Origin: Synechococcaceae bacterium WB4_1_0192
Lineage (GTDB): Bacteria; Cyanobacteriota; Cyanobacteriia; PCC-6307; Cyanobiaceae
NCBI GenBank assembly: GCA_009926195.1
Contig: RFPK01000026.1
Coordinates: forward strand, 1-13,500
Length of the DNA stretch: 13,500 nt
Direction of reading: 5' to 3'
Shown here: in pieces, positions 1 through 7,774 of the stretch
Position numbering within the stretch: position 1 is the stretch's first letter
How the letters are laid out: each line of letters starts with the position of its first letter
Position numbers and translations under genes: made by a program
Notes under the pieces: model-generated
Told to the model about the DNA's origin: nothing
Seen by the model: only the letters and a program-made list of their open reading frames with translations
Database searches by the model: none

Positions 1-980
1 ACCGCCAGCAGGCGCTGGCGGTGCCGCATCACCCGGGCCACGGCCTCGGCGGCGGCCCCTGCCGGCTCGCTCTGGCGGGTTTCGATCAGGGCCGGATGGG
101 CGGGCGCCGCCGCCTGCGGCCAGGAACCGGCATCGATCAGGGCCGCCACGGCCCGCTGTTCGGCGCTGCCGCTGGCCAGGCAGCAGCCCATCTGCGGCGG
201 CAGGTCGTGGGCGTGGGTATGGAAATCGCTCTGGGTGCCGCGGTAGGTGCTGCGCTGCTCCAGGGCGCTGAACCAGCGGTCGATGGCCGGATGGGCGCTG
301 CGCAGGCCATAGCCCTTGTAGTAGGCGAGCGAGGCGTTCATCCGCTCGAGGTAGGGCACGAAGATCACATCGGCCGTGCCGAACTCAGGCAGGAAGAACG
401 GCCCCGGTGTGGCCTCCAGCGCCTCCTCCACCAGCTGAGCCATCCGGGCGAAATGCAGTTCAGCCGGCTGGCTGTGGGGACCCTGTCCCTCGCAGTAGCA
501 GAGCCACTGACACCAGGCACGGAACAGACGCCGCTCCAACTGGCGCAGGGGAAACACCTGCGGGTCGCTCAGTCCCTGGCCCAGGGGGCCGAAGCTGCGC
601 TCCAGCTCCGCCAGGATCACATCGCTCTCGGTGATCAGACGCCCATCGAGTTCCAGGGCCGGCAACATGCCCGAGGGCACGAGCTGGCGGAACCAGGGTT
701 CCTTGTCGCCGTAGCAGAACATCGTCACCTTGCGGATCCGGTAGGGGATCCGCTGCTCCTCCAGCCACAGCCACACCTTCTGGCAATAGGGACACCAGGC
801 GTGGTGATCGCGGTAGAGGGTGACCCGCACAGCGCTCTCGGGCTGCCCGAACAGGCGCAGGGTCGCCTGGGCATTGGTGGGCCCTTCGCAGCGCAGGCGT
901 TGCAGAGCCTGCTCATCGGCGGGGGGCAAGCAGTCCTGCAGCTCCTGCCAGCTGAACGGGACCGCCGGGGCGCTGATCAT
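1..980 (-). CDS. Glutathione S-transferase-like protein with glutaredoxin-type CPYC motif (3' end outside window)
   Basis: The reverse strand is open from an ATG at 980 to the window edge, about 326 codons without a stop, so the C-terminus is missing. After a roughly 50-residue N-terminal extension there is a thioredoxin-fold start (VTLYRDHHAWCPYCQKVWLW) with a Cys-Pro-Tyr-Cys redox motif, followed by an SGMLPALELDG segment and TES, the usual cis-Pro and glutathione gamma-glutamyl contact region of GST N-domains. The following helical part (LEEALEATPGPFFLPEF and onward) fits a GST C-terminal domain. The family uses glutathione for conjugation, reduction or repair in the cytoplasm; the substrate cannot be read from sequence. 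It is transcribed divergently from the DUF4912 gene across about 170 bases in which I see no clear element. A TTG three codons upstream of the ATG is an alternative start. Fold assignment is firm, specific function unknown. Confidence 0.85.
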   Translation of the reverse strand, partial: MISAPAVPFSWQELQDCLPPADEQALQRLRCEGPTNAQATLRLFGQPESAVRVTLYRDHHAWCPYCQKVWLWLEEQRIPYRIRKVTMFCYGDKEPWFRQLVPSGMLPALELDGRLITESDVILAELERSFGPLGQGLSDPQVFPLRQLERRLFRAWCQWLCYCEGQGPHSQPAELHFARMAQLVEEALEATPGPFFLPEFGTADVIFVPYLERMNASLAYYKGYGLRSAHPAIDRWFSALEQRSTYRGTQSDFHTHAHDLPPQMGCCLASGSAEQRAVAALIDAGSWPQAAAPAHPALIETRQSEPAGAAAEAVARVMRHRQRLLA

Positions 981-1150
981 GGGGATCAACAGGGAACAGC
1001 CGTTCTAAACAACCGCGACCAGGAGCTGAAGCAGGGAGGACAGGAACGGCGGGCTGGGTCGTGGCGTCAGCAATCGAGCACGGCAGTCGCACAAGGCACA
1101 ACAAGCCGCCTCAAACCCCTTAGGACGGTTCGAGTTCAGCAAGCGCGACT

Positions 1151-2131
1151 GTGCCCTCATTCCAGGATTTCGCCCAGAAAGCCCTCGGCATGCTGGGCCT
1201 GGGCCAAGGCGATCAGCCGGCCGCTGCCACCGCAGCCAGCAGCAGCCTGAACAGCGTGAGTACCCCCGCCAGCAGCTGGCTGCGTTTCGAAGCGCACGGG
1301 CCCCAGTGGGGCTTCGCCTTCTGGGACCTCTCCCCTACCGACCTTGCACGACTGGCGAGCGAGCCGGGCCGCAGCCTCAGCCTGCGGATCGCCGATGTCA
1401 CCGGTCTGGAAGCGGACCAACCGCCCCACGCCCTGCAGGAGCTGCGGGTCGATGCCCGGGCCGGGCAGTGGGGAGTGGCCCTGCCCCTGGGCAACCGCAT
1501 CTACCGCGCCGAGCTCGGCCTGAGCCAGGCGGGCCGCTGGCAGCGGCTGGTCAGCTCCGAGCCGACCCTGATCAGCGGCTACGACCCCACCCCGGCAGCG
1601 GAGACCTTCCGCCCATTCGAGGCGGTGCTGGAGCCGGTGGCGCCGGCGGTGGAGATCACGCCGCCAGCCGCAAGCGCCGGTCTGCACGAGCGGCTGTATC
1701 AGGTCGCAACGGTGCGGGTACGCAGGCACGGCCGTGGCTCCGAGGCGTTCCACGAGCTTGAGGGAGTTGAGGAGGGTGGCCTGAGCCTGAGCGATTCAGG
1801 CCTGGGGTTCTGGGCCAGCGGCCGCCATGAATCCGGGATCGGTCTTGTGGCCCGGCAGCGCAGCTTCTGGCTGGTGGCCGATGCCGAACTGATCGTCTAC
1901 GGCGCCACCGAACCCACCGCCAAGCTGATGATTGGCGACCAGGTTGTGCCGCTGGAGGCCGATGGCAGCTTCCGCATCCAGGTGCCCTTCCGCGATGGCC
2001 AACAGCTCTATCCGATCGAGGCGATCAGCGCCGACGGCGAACAGCGCCGCTCGATCGTGCTCCGGTTCGAGCGCAACACCCCCGAGGACCGTTCCAACCC
2101 CGCCAGCGCTGCTGCCAGCGAGTGGTTCTGA
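1151..2131 (+). CDS. DUF4912 domain-containing protein
   Basis: This 326-residue protein is read from a GTG at 1151; no ATG lies closer to a good ribosome site. Residues about 42-140 carry the DUF4912 pattern as I recall it from cyanobacterial homologues: a WGFAFWDL strand, a residue run rich in acidic and Leu positions, then a GVALPLGNRIYRAELG strand and a GRW turn. A second beta-rich part near the C-terminus (residues about 258-312) ends in LYPIEAISADGEQRRSIVL and an R-N-T-P-E motif, also usual for the cyanobacterial members. The middle (about 145-185) is Pro/Ala-rich and probably a linker. No signal peptide or membrane segment is seen, so it is likely cytoplasmic. The function of the family is not known to me. 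It converges with the phosphoribosyltransferase gene with only about 30 bases between the stops and no obvious terminator hairpin. Confidence 0.8.
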   Translation: MPSFQDFAQKALGMLGLGQGDQPAAATAASSSLNSVSTPASSWLRFEAHGPQWGFAFWDLSPTDLARLASEPGRSLSLRIADVTGLEADQPPHALQELRVDARAGQWGVALPLGNRIYRAELGLSQAGRWQRLVSSEPTLISGYDPTPAAETFRPFEAVLEPVAPAVEITPPAASAGLHERLYQVATVRVRRHGRGSEAFHELEGVEEGGLSLSDSGLGFWASGRHESGIGLVARQRSFWLVADAELIVYGATEPTAKLMIGDQVVPLEADGSFRIQVPFRDGQQLYPIEAISADGEQRRSIVLRFERNTPEDRSNPASAAASEWF

Positions 2132-2162
2132 AGGGGGTTCACCGACTGGAAGGCCCGACAGC

Positions 2163-2831
2163 TCACACCCTGAGCGGTCGGGCGGCGGCCAGCAGGCCCA
2201 GCACCTCCGCATCCGCCACCGGCTCAAAACGCCGGTACCAGTAGCCAACGGCCCGCAGGTCGTTCACCTCAGCCAGGGTCACGAGTTCGTCCACCAGCGA
2301 CCGCAGCCGCCCCACCAGGCGTCGATCGAGCACCGGCACGGCCAGCACAAGGCGAGCAGGCCGCGCCTGGCGCAGCGACTGCAGGGCTGCGCGCACGGTC
2401 AGACCGGTGGCGATGCCGTCGTCGACCACCAGCAGTGGGCGATCCCGCAGGCTCGCCGCCGGTGGGTCACCGTAGAGCTGCTGCCGGCGCCGGAGCTCCC
2501 TGTCCTGTTCGCCCACCAGACGGCGCCGTAGCTCGGGATCGAGATGCACCTGGCGCAGGTAGGGTTCATCCCACAGCAGGATGCCCCCCGGTGCGATCGC
2601 CCCCACCGCAAGCTCCGGGGCATCGGGGTGGGTGAGTTTGCGCACGGCCCAGCTGGCCAGGGGCAGCCCCAGGGCAGCCGCCACCCGGGCGGCCACCACC
2701 ACCCCGCCGCGGGGCAAGCCGATCACCACGGCCCTGGGATCGCCGTGCCAGGCGGTCAACAGCGCCGCCAGGGCATCCCCGGCCTGGTCGCGGTCGCGCC
2801 AGAGAGGCGGTTGCAGCACTGATTTCGCCAT
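2163..2831 (-). CDS. Phosphoribosyltransferase family protein
   Basis: A 222-residue protein whose ATG at 2831 is preceded by GGGGAG at a good ribosome-binding distance; longer in-frame starts have no such support. The type I phosphoribosyltransferase signature VVDDGIATG (residues 135-143) is intact, with two acidic residues followed by the phosphate-binding loop. The early strand VVIGLPRGGVVVAARVA (35-51) and the RKLTHPDAPELAVGAIA stretch (64-80) are typical of the stand-alone PRTases often annotated as putative phosphoribosyl transferases, some of which are fused to hydrolases. The base substrate cannot be inferred. It lies 101 bases downstream of the heme oxygenase-HemN ORF on the same strand, so it could be read through from that operon, but the gap is much larger than the ATGA junctions upstream and it may have its own promoter. 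Confidence 0.85.
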   Translation of the reverse strand: MAKSVLQPPLWRDRDQAGDALAALLTAWHGDPRAVVIGLPRGGVVVAARVAAALGLPLASWAVRKLTHPDAPELAVGAIAPGGILLWDEPYLRQVHLDPELRRRLVGEQDRELRRRQQLYGDPPAASLRDRPLLVVDDGIATGLTVRAALQSLRQARPARLVLAVPVLDRRLVGRLRSLVDELVTLAEVNDLRAVGYWYRRFEPVADAEVLGLLAAARPLRV

Positions 2832-2932
2832 CACGGCTCCCCGATGTCGACAATCGCCTGCCGATGGCGCCGGCAGCGCACTGCACGGCTCCTTCACTCT
2901 GGCGAGCCGGCCCGGTGCCGACGCAGCGACGC

Positions 2933-5020
2933 TCACAGCAGACGGGAACCGCTGGCGCAGCGCTGCTGCTGCGGATCAAACACCGCCGCGATCGTGCGGA
3001 TCAGCCAACGCCCGCTGCTGGTGACCTGCAGGGCGCCGCGCTGCCCCTGGCGGCTGAGCTCCACCAGACCATCGGCCGCCAGGCCCTGCAGGGTCTGCCA
3101 CTCGAGCTCGAAGCGGCCCAGGTCGTCGAGCTCCAGGGCAAAGCGGCACATCACCTGGCGGATCAACTCGCGCCGCTCGAGCACCTCGGGATCGTGCACC
3201 TCCAGCCCCCGCTCCACCGGCAATTCGCCGCGTGCGAGGGCGGCACTCCAGGCCTTGAGCTCGCGCTGGTTCTGGCTGAACAGGTGCGGGAACTGGCTGA
3301 TGGCCGTGGGGCCGATCCCCAGCAGGTCCAGCTCGCCACCGGTGGTGTAACCCTGAAAGTTGCGATGCAACCGGCCCTGACGGGCCGCCTCAGCCAGGCT
3401 GTCGTCGGCGAGGGCGTAGTGATCCATGCCGATCGCCTCGTAGCCATTGGCGCAGAGGCGCTGCTGGGCCTGCTCGAGCATCCTGATCCGATCCCGCTGA
3501 CTGGGCAGCTCAGCCGCGGCAATCCTGCGCTGCAGCGGCAGCTGCTCGGGCAGGTACGCGAACGAGAACAGAGCGATCCGGTCGGGCCGCAGCTCCTGCA
3601 CCAGCTCCAGGGTGCGGCGGAAGCGTTCGGGGCTCTGGCGCGGCAGCCCACAGATGAGGTCGACGTTGACGCTGCTGAAGGCCGCCTCACGCAACCACCC
3701 CATCACCCGCCGCAGCTGCGGCACCGGCACCACCCGGTTCACCGCTTGCTGAACGTCAGGATCGGCGTCCTGGATGCCGAAGCTGATGCGGGTGAAGCCC
3801 AGCTGACGCAGCTGCAGCACCGCATCACGGCTGAGGAACTCGGGATTCACCTCGATCGAGGCCTCGAGATCGGGATCCAGATCGAAGTGCTGGCGGATCA
3901 GGGCCCAGAGCTGGGCGGTTTCCTGGAGGTTGAGGTAGTTGGGCGTACCGCCACCCCAGTGCAGTTGAGCCAGACGCCGCCGCTGCGGCATGGCGGCACT
4001 CACCAGGTCCAGTTCCCGCGCCAGCGACGCCAGATAGGGGGCCACCACCGTGGAACCGAGCTGGGTGGTGACGCGGTGACAGCCGCAGTACCAGCAGGCA
4101 TGCCGGCAGAACGGCACGTGCACATAGAGGGAGAGCGGCGCGGTGCTGGGCTGAGCCAGCTGGGTCCGCAGCTGGTCCGCACCCACGGCATCGCTGAAGG
4201 CAGCCGCCGTCGGATAGCTGGTGTAGCGGGGCACGGGCCGGTCGTGCTTGAGCAGCAGGGCGATCGGATCAGACGGCCCGGCCGGGGCACTGATGGTCTC
4301 CAGCTCCGCCAGCAGCCGCTGGGTCAGCAGGAAGGCCGCTTCGGCCTCGTCGAGCAGATCGGCCTCCTGCTGGGGAGAGAGAGCCATCGCCTCGAAGCCG
4401 GCGTGCAGGCTGCACTTGATCTCCTCGATCGGAGCGGCAAAGGTCCAGAAGTTCAGGGCCGGCAGGCCATGGGCCGCGAGGATCGCGTTGGCCTGTCGGC
4501 CCAGCTGCTGGCCACCGGAGAGATCGCCGCCGTAGCGCACGTAGACGTGGGCCATGAGCCGGTGGGGGGCTTCACGGCAGAGCTGACGGAGGTGCTCCAG
4601 CCAGGCGGCGGCAGCCGGCGAAGGGGGCGTGACGGGCAGACGGTCCAGCACGGCGAGGTCGTGCTGCAGGGCAGCGCCGCGGGCCAGAAGCGGCCAGGGG
4701 ATGGCGGCACCGCCCAGAGCCATCGCCAGGGCGGGGGCCTCCTGCTCCAGCAGGGCATAGGCCGGGGCCACGGCCCGCACCAGGGCCGCCAGCTGCAGGG
4801 GATCCGCCTGACCCGCCAGCAGGGCCCGTGAGAAACCCATGCCTTCGGCCTGATGATGCGCCTTGCCGATCCGGGCGTGCAACCGGCGCACACGGGGGCC
4901 AAACCCCTTGCGCAGCCGTGCTTCAGCAGCCCCGGCATGATCGGAGATGGAGCTGCCGAGCGAGTCGTCGGCAGCGGCGTCGGCACCAGCGGCTCCGACA
5001 ACAGGGGAGGCGGAATGCAT
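2933..5020 (-). CDS. Fusion of heme oxygenase (HO2-like) and oxygen-independent coproporphyrinogen III dehydrogenase (HemN-like)
   Basis: One uninterrupted reading frame of 695 codons (from the ATG at 5020) encodes two enzymes. Residues about 35-240 match heme oxygenase: K-A-H-H-Q-A-E-G-M-G-F with the likely proximal heme-ligand His near residue 55, AHVYVRYGGDLSGGQQLGRQ around 157-176 (the distal helix GDLSGG motif) and a helical end at EAEAAFLLTQRLLAELE. Residues about 265-695 match HemN: PRYTSYPTA at the start, the radical-SAM cluster motif C-RHA-C-WY-C-G-C at 305-314, GGGTPNYL, and EVNPEFL. There is no Met or stop in the short linker, so this is a real fusion rather than two genes. HO cleaves heme to biliverdin with O2; HemN converts coproporphyrinogen III to protoporphyrinogen IX without O2. 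Start choice is uncertain: a TTG at 5092 gives 24 more residues, overlaps the upstream stop as TTGA and has AGGA 10 bases before it, but that stretch has lower third-position GC and contains an inverted repeat. Confidence 0.9.
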   Translation of the reverse strand: MHSASPVVGAAGADAAADDSLGSSISDHAGAAEARLRKGFGPRVRRLHARIGKAHHQAEGMGFSRALLAGQADPLQLAALVRAVAPAYALLEQEAPALAMALGGAAIPWPLLARGAALQHDLAVLDRLPVTPPSPAAAAWLEHLRQLCREAPHRLMAHVYVRYGGDLSGGQQLGRQANAILAAHGLPALNFWTFAAPIEEIKCSLHAGFEAMALSPQQEADLLDEAEAAFLLTQRLLAELETISAPAGPSDPIALLLKHDRPVPRYTSYPTAAAFSDAVGADQLRTQLAQPSTAPLSLYVHVPFCRHACWYCGCHRVTTQLGSTVVAPYLASLARELDLVSAAMPQRRRLAQLHWGGGTPNYLNLQETAQLWALIRQHFDLDPDLEASIEVNPEFLSRDAVLQLRQLGFTRISFGIQDADPDVQQAVNRVVPVPQLRRVMGWLREAAFSSVNVDLICGLPRQSPERFRRTLELVQELRPDRIALFSFAYLPEQLPLQRRIAAAELPSQRDRIRMLEQAQQRLCANGYEAIGMDHYALADDSLAEAARQGRLHRNFQGYTTGGELDLLGIGPTAISQFPHLFSQNQRELKAWSAALARGELPVERGLEVHDPEVLERRELIRQVMCRFALELDDLGRFELEWQTLQGLAADGLVELSRQGQRGALQVTSSGRWLIRTIAAVFDPQQQRCASGSRLL

Positions 5021-5048
5021 CGAGGCAGGCGCGCACGGGACGCGCAGT

Positions 5049-5080
5049 TGCAACAACGCAATAACGCTACTGTTGTTGCA
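5049..5080. repeat. 9-bp perfect inverted repeat between the ADO-like and HO-HemN genes
   Basis: The arms TGCAACAAC (5049-5057) and GTTGTTGCA (5072-5080) are exact reverse complements around a 14-base spacer. They fall between the stop of the ADO-like gene (5089) and the ATG of the HO-HemN gene (5020). In the minus-strand transcript this would form a 9-bp stem. No run of U follows, so it does not look like a standard intrinsic terminator; an operator, a processing site or a translation-controlling hairpin are alternatives. If translation starts at the TTG at 5092 the repeat lies inside the coding region. Confidence 0.55.
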
Positions 5081-5088
5081 TGGATGCG

Positions 5089-5808
5089 TCAAGCGGTTGC
5101 GGTCCTGGCTGCGGCGCCCATCGCCGTGGCGACGGCCCTGGCCAGCACACGGCGAGCGACGGAAGCCGAAAAGCCGATCGCCTCCAGGGCGCCCTGAAAC
5201 AGTTCGGCGAACCCGGCCAGCAGCTCGAGCGGATCGATGCCGATGGCCTGGAGGTCATCGGCCAGGCGCTGCAGGATGGCGAGGGTGATCGGCAGCGCCC
5301 GCTGGCAGACCTCCAGGGTCGCGGGCTCCACGACGCTGAAGCGTGAGGCCAGCCAGCGCTCGGCGTAGCCGAGATGGTCGCCCTCGTCGGCGATCACGGC
5401 CGCGGTGATCGGTCGGGCGTAGGCATCGGCGACCGGCAGGTAGGCGTGATAGGCCGCCAGGGCGAAGCACTCCACGATCAGCCCCTGGATCACCAGGCAG
5501 CCGGCCAGATCACCGCGACGATCACAGCCCAGGAACAGCTCATGCAGGGGAGCGAACAGCTGCCGGGCCATGCCGAGGGCCGGCCTCACACCGAGATGGC
5601 GTCCACAACCCACGAAATCGCGGGCGTGGCGTCCCTCCATCGCCGCCAACCGCAGCAGCTCGTCGCGATCGTCGGGCATGGCGCGGGCCAGCAGGCGGAA
5701 GTGGCGATCCGCCAGCCCCTCGCCCACCACCACCATCGCGTTGATGCGGCTGTAGGCGTCGCGATAGACGTCTGTGGCAACGTCAGGACAGGATTGGATT
5801 GTCGTCAT
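5089..5808 (-). CDS. Aldehyde-deformylating oxygenase-like di-iron protein (ADO paralogue)
   Basis: A 239-residue protein whose ATG at 5808 overlaps the desaturase stop as ATGA. It aligns along its length with cyanobacterial ADO (about 231 residues), the ferritin-like enzyme that turns fatty aldehydes from acyl-ACP reductase into alkanes plus formate. All six iron ligands of the family can be placed: E30 (in VVVGEG), E58 and H61 (AAMEGRH), E113 (IVECFALAAY), E142 and H145 (ADEGDH). The conserved Cys near the active site is present as C68 (GCGRHLGV). Differences from the canonical protein include D-E-G-D-H where the usual form is D-E-Y-L-H, and His for Asn after AAY, so the substrate pocket may differ. 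No acyl-ACP reductase gene is in the window. Context inside an AcsF/desaturase/HO-HemN operon suggests a paralogue with a low-oxygen role, which is inference; another ferritin-like oxidase function cannot be excluded. Confidence 0.85.
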   Translation of the reverse strand: MTTIQSCPDVATDVYRDAYSRINAMVVVGEGLADRHFRLLARAMPDDRDELLRLAAMEGRHARDFVGCGRHLGVRPALGMARQLFAPLHELFLGCDRRGDLAGCLVIQGLIVECFALAAYHAYLPVADAYARPITAAVIADEGDHLGYAERWLASRFSVVEPATLEVCQRALPITLAILQRLADDLQAIGIDPLELLAGFAELFQGALEAIGFSASVARRVLARAVATAMGAAARTATA

Positions 5809-6728
5809 GGAATGGACGGCGAACGACGAAACACGGGCTGGTGGAGCAAGGGCGCCAGACGGATCCGGCGAGCCAGCCCCAGCCGTTGCAGCACGACGAT
5901 GTGCCACCAGGTGAGATCCAGCTCCCACCAGCGGAAACCCATACGGGCGCTGCTGGGGTAGGCGTGATGATTGTTATGCCAACCCTCACCGAAGGTGAGC
6001 AGGGCCACCCACCAGTTGTTGCGGGAGCCGTCGGCGCTGGCATGGCTCACATAGCCCCAGCGATGGGTGGCGGAATTGACCAGCCAGGTGGCGTGATAAA
6101 CGAGCACCAGGCGTAGCGGTACGCCCCACAGCATCAGGCCCCAGCCCCCGGCGCCGCTGAGCTGACCGACCCCGTAGAGCAGCGCGGCCAGCGCCAGCTG
6201 CAGCAGCAGGAAGTTGCGATTGAGCCAGCGGTAGTACGGAACCTGCTGGAGGTCGGGCGTGAGCTGGCGCACATACCGCTGGGCGGGCACGTCGTGCAGC
6301 ATCCAGCCGAAATGGCTCCACCAGAAGCCGAGATGACTGTTGTGGTGGTCGGCCGGCCCATCGGAGTGGAGGTGATGATGGCGATGCAGGCCCACCCAGT
6401 CGATCGGCCCGTGCTGGCAGCTGAGGGTGCCGCAGGTGGTGATCACCATCTCCAGCCAGCGGGGGACCCGGAACGCACCATGGGCCAGCAGGCGGTGGTA
6501 GCCGAGCGTCACCCCCACGCAGGCGGTGAGCCAATAGAGCAACAACAGCACCATCACGGCCTGCCAACTCCAGAACGGGGGCAGCAGGGCAAGCAGCGCC
6601 AGGCCATGGATCACCACCATGAACAGCGTGGTGGACCAGCGCAACGGCAGCTGGGCGGGGCGCACGCGGATCCCCGCCCGCAGCGGCGGTCGCCGATCGG
6701 CGGGACTGGTCGAGAGGAGCGTGGTCAT
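5805..6728 (-). CDS. Membrane fatty acid desaturase (DesC/DesF-like, delta-9 type)
   Basis: A 307-residue integral membrane di-iron desaturase. The three histidine boxes are complete: HRLLAH (residues 78-83), HRHHH (115-119) and HNNHH (251-255), together with the flanking DWVGLHRHHHLHSD and FGEGWHNNHHAYPSSARMG stretches typical of acyl-lipid/acyl-CoA delta-9 desaturases. Hydrophobic segments near 33-50, 56-75, 170-190 and 196-218 fit four transmembrane helices. The reaction introduces a double bond in an acyl chain using O2 and ferredoxin electrons. It starts in an ATGA overlap with acsF (6725-6728) and ends in an ATGA overlap with the ADO-like gene, and its start lacks a recognisable Shine-Dalgarno sequence, so translational coupling is likely. 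A desaturase (DesF) is, from memory, associated with low-oxygen tetrapyrrole clusters in some cyanobacteria, hence the label; regiospecificity is not proven by sequence. Confidence 0.9.
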   Translation of the reverse strand: MTTLLSTSPADRRPPLRAGIRVRPAQLPLRWSTTLFMVVIHGLALLALLPPFWSWQAVMVLLLLYWLTACVGVTLGYHRLLAHGAFRVPRWLEMVITTCGTLSCQHGPIDWVGLHRHHHLHSDGPADHHNSHLGFWWSHFGWMLHDVPAQRYVRQLTPDLQQVPYYRWLNRNFLLLQLALAALLYGVGQLSGAGGWGLMLWGVPLRLVLVYHATWLVNSATHRWGYVSHASADGSRNNWWVALLTFGEGWHNNHHAYPSSARMGFRWWELDLTWWHIVVLQRLGLARRIRLAPLLHQPVFRRSPSIP

Positions 6729-7774
6729 GGGAGGGGCTCGACGGCCTGGGATCTGGAGGGTGAGAGTCCGCTGGCTTCCATCGGCTGCAGGAACTGGCGC
6801 AGCAGCAGGCCCGCGAAGCGGGCCTGCAGACGCAACCGGCGCAGGGGCTGCCCCTGCGCCGCCCTGAGCTGGCGGTAGGTGTCCACCAGCTGGTCGCGCA
6901 GCTGGAAAAAGGCCGGGCCGTCGAGCATGAACACCACCGGAAAGGCACGGCGGGCAGTGCGGTTGGTCTGCCGCAGCACTGCCTCATCGAAGCGGTCGGG
7001 CTCCATGCCGAGCAGGCGGTAGAAGTTGCCGCGCTCACACACCGTCAGGCTGTGGGTGAGAAAAACGCTCCAGAGGAAGAAGCGACTGAGCAGGCGACCG
7101 CGCAGACCACTGTTGAGGCCAGGCCAGCAGCGAATCAGCATGTTGAAGATGTCACCGTGGCGGTTCTCGTCCTGACACCAGGGCTCGAAGAAATCGAACA
7201 GTGGCGCGAAGGCGTTATCGGGATTGGCCTTGAGATGACGATCGATCAGGATGTAACGCCAATAGCCGATCTTCTCAGAGAGATAGACCGAATACAGCAC
7301 CCAGTTCAAGGGAAACCAGGTGATCGGCCGCTTGCCGCTCAGGGCCGGCAGATCGATCTCAATCCCCTCAGCAACCAATGCACGGTTGAGAAAGCCGGCA
7401 TGGCGAGCCTCATCGCGGGCCATCAGGTTGAACAGACGGCTGAGCTCGGGACGCTGGGCGCTCTGCAGCTGGCGCGAGAGCTCCTTGAACAACAGAAAGC
7501 CAGAGAATTCTGAGACGCAGGAGCGCACCAGATAGCTCTCATAGGCTGCCTTCTGATCGGGATCAAGGGCGCGCAGACGCTGCAGTGGCGCCTTGCGATC
7601 GAAGTGGTCCCGGTTGTAATCGGCTTCCATCTCGCCGAGCATCGCCTCGAAGACCGGCCGCTGCCGCTCGAGATCGGTGCGAGCCGCCTTGTTGATTTCG
7701 GTGGTGTAGAAGCGCGGGGTCAGCAGGTCCTCGCGCAGGTGCGGCGCCGGTGCCGCATCGGTGCTGGTGGTCAT
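6725..7774 (-). CDS. acsF: Aerobic Mg-protoporphyrin IX monomethyl ester cyclase, AcsF/ChlA family (probable low-oxygen isoform)
   Basis: A 349-residue protein matching the AcsF/CycI/ChlA family at both length and motifs. The ferritin-like di-iron site is visible as E89 (SEFSG), E98 (FKELS), E122 with H125 (ARDEARHAG) and E203 with H206 (CQDENRHGD). The conserved RFYTTEINKA start and the KIGYWRYILIDRHLKANP core are present. The enzyme forms the fifth ring of chlorophyll from Mg-protoporphyrin monomethyl ester using O2. Being first of the large genes in an operon with heme oxygenase and HemN, it corresponds by position to chlAII of Synechocystis, the isoform induced under micro-oxic conditions; the isoform call rests on context. 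The ATG at 7774 has no Shine-Dalgarno sequence and overlaps the stop of a short upstream ORF as ATGA. The C-terminal 20 residues are Ser/Pro-rich and variable. Confidence 0.93.
   Translation of the reverse strand: MTTSTDAAPAPHLREDLLTPRFYTTEINKAARTDLERQRPVFEAMLGEMEADYNRDHFDRKAPLQRLRALDPDQKAAYESYLVRSCVSEFSGFLLFKELSRQLQSAQRPELSRLFNLMARDEARHAGFLNRALVAEGIEIDLPALSGKRPITWFPLNWVLYSVYLSEKIGYWRYILIDRHLKANPDNAFAPLFDFFEPWCQDENRHGDIFNMLIRCWPGLNSGLRGRLLSRFFLWSVFLTHSLTVCERGNFYRLLGMEPDRFDEAVLRQTNRTARRAFPVVFMLDGPAFFQLRDQLVDTYRQLRAAQGQPLRRLRLQARFAGLLLRQFLQPMEASGLSPSRSQAVEPLP

Noticed and set aside
21..1250. 409-codon plus-strand frame across the window start
   Set aside because: It is antisense to the GST-like gene and overlaps the start of the DUF4912 gene; no domain is seen and composition is shadow-like.
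1157..1753. 198-codon minus-strand frame inside the DUF4912 gene
   Set aside because: It is antisense to a gene with family-typical motifs and has no similarity I can recognise.
2832..2932. Possible terminator hairpin after the HO-HemN gene
   Set aside because: Only a 5-bp GC stem (TGCCG/CGGCA) without a T-run in the right direction is present, which is not enough for an intrinsic terminator.
2864..4831. 655-codon open frame on the plus strand
   Set aside because: It lies antisense to the HO-HemN gene, which has clear domain motifs; the frame is a by-product of high GC and the product is Gln/Gly/Arg-rich with no recognisable domain.
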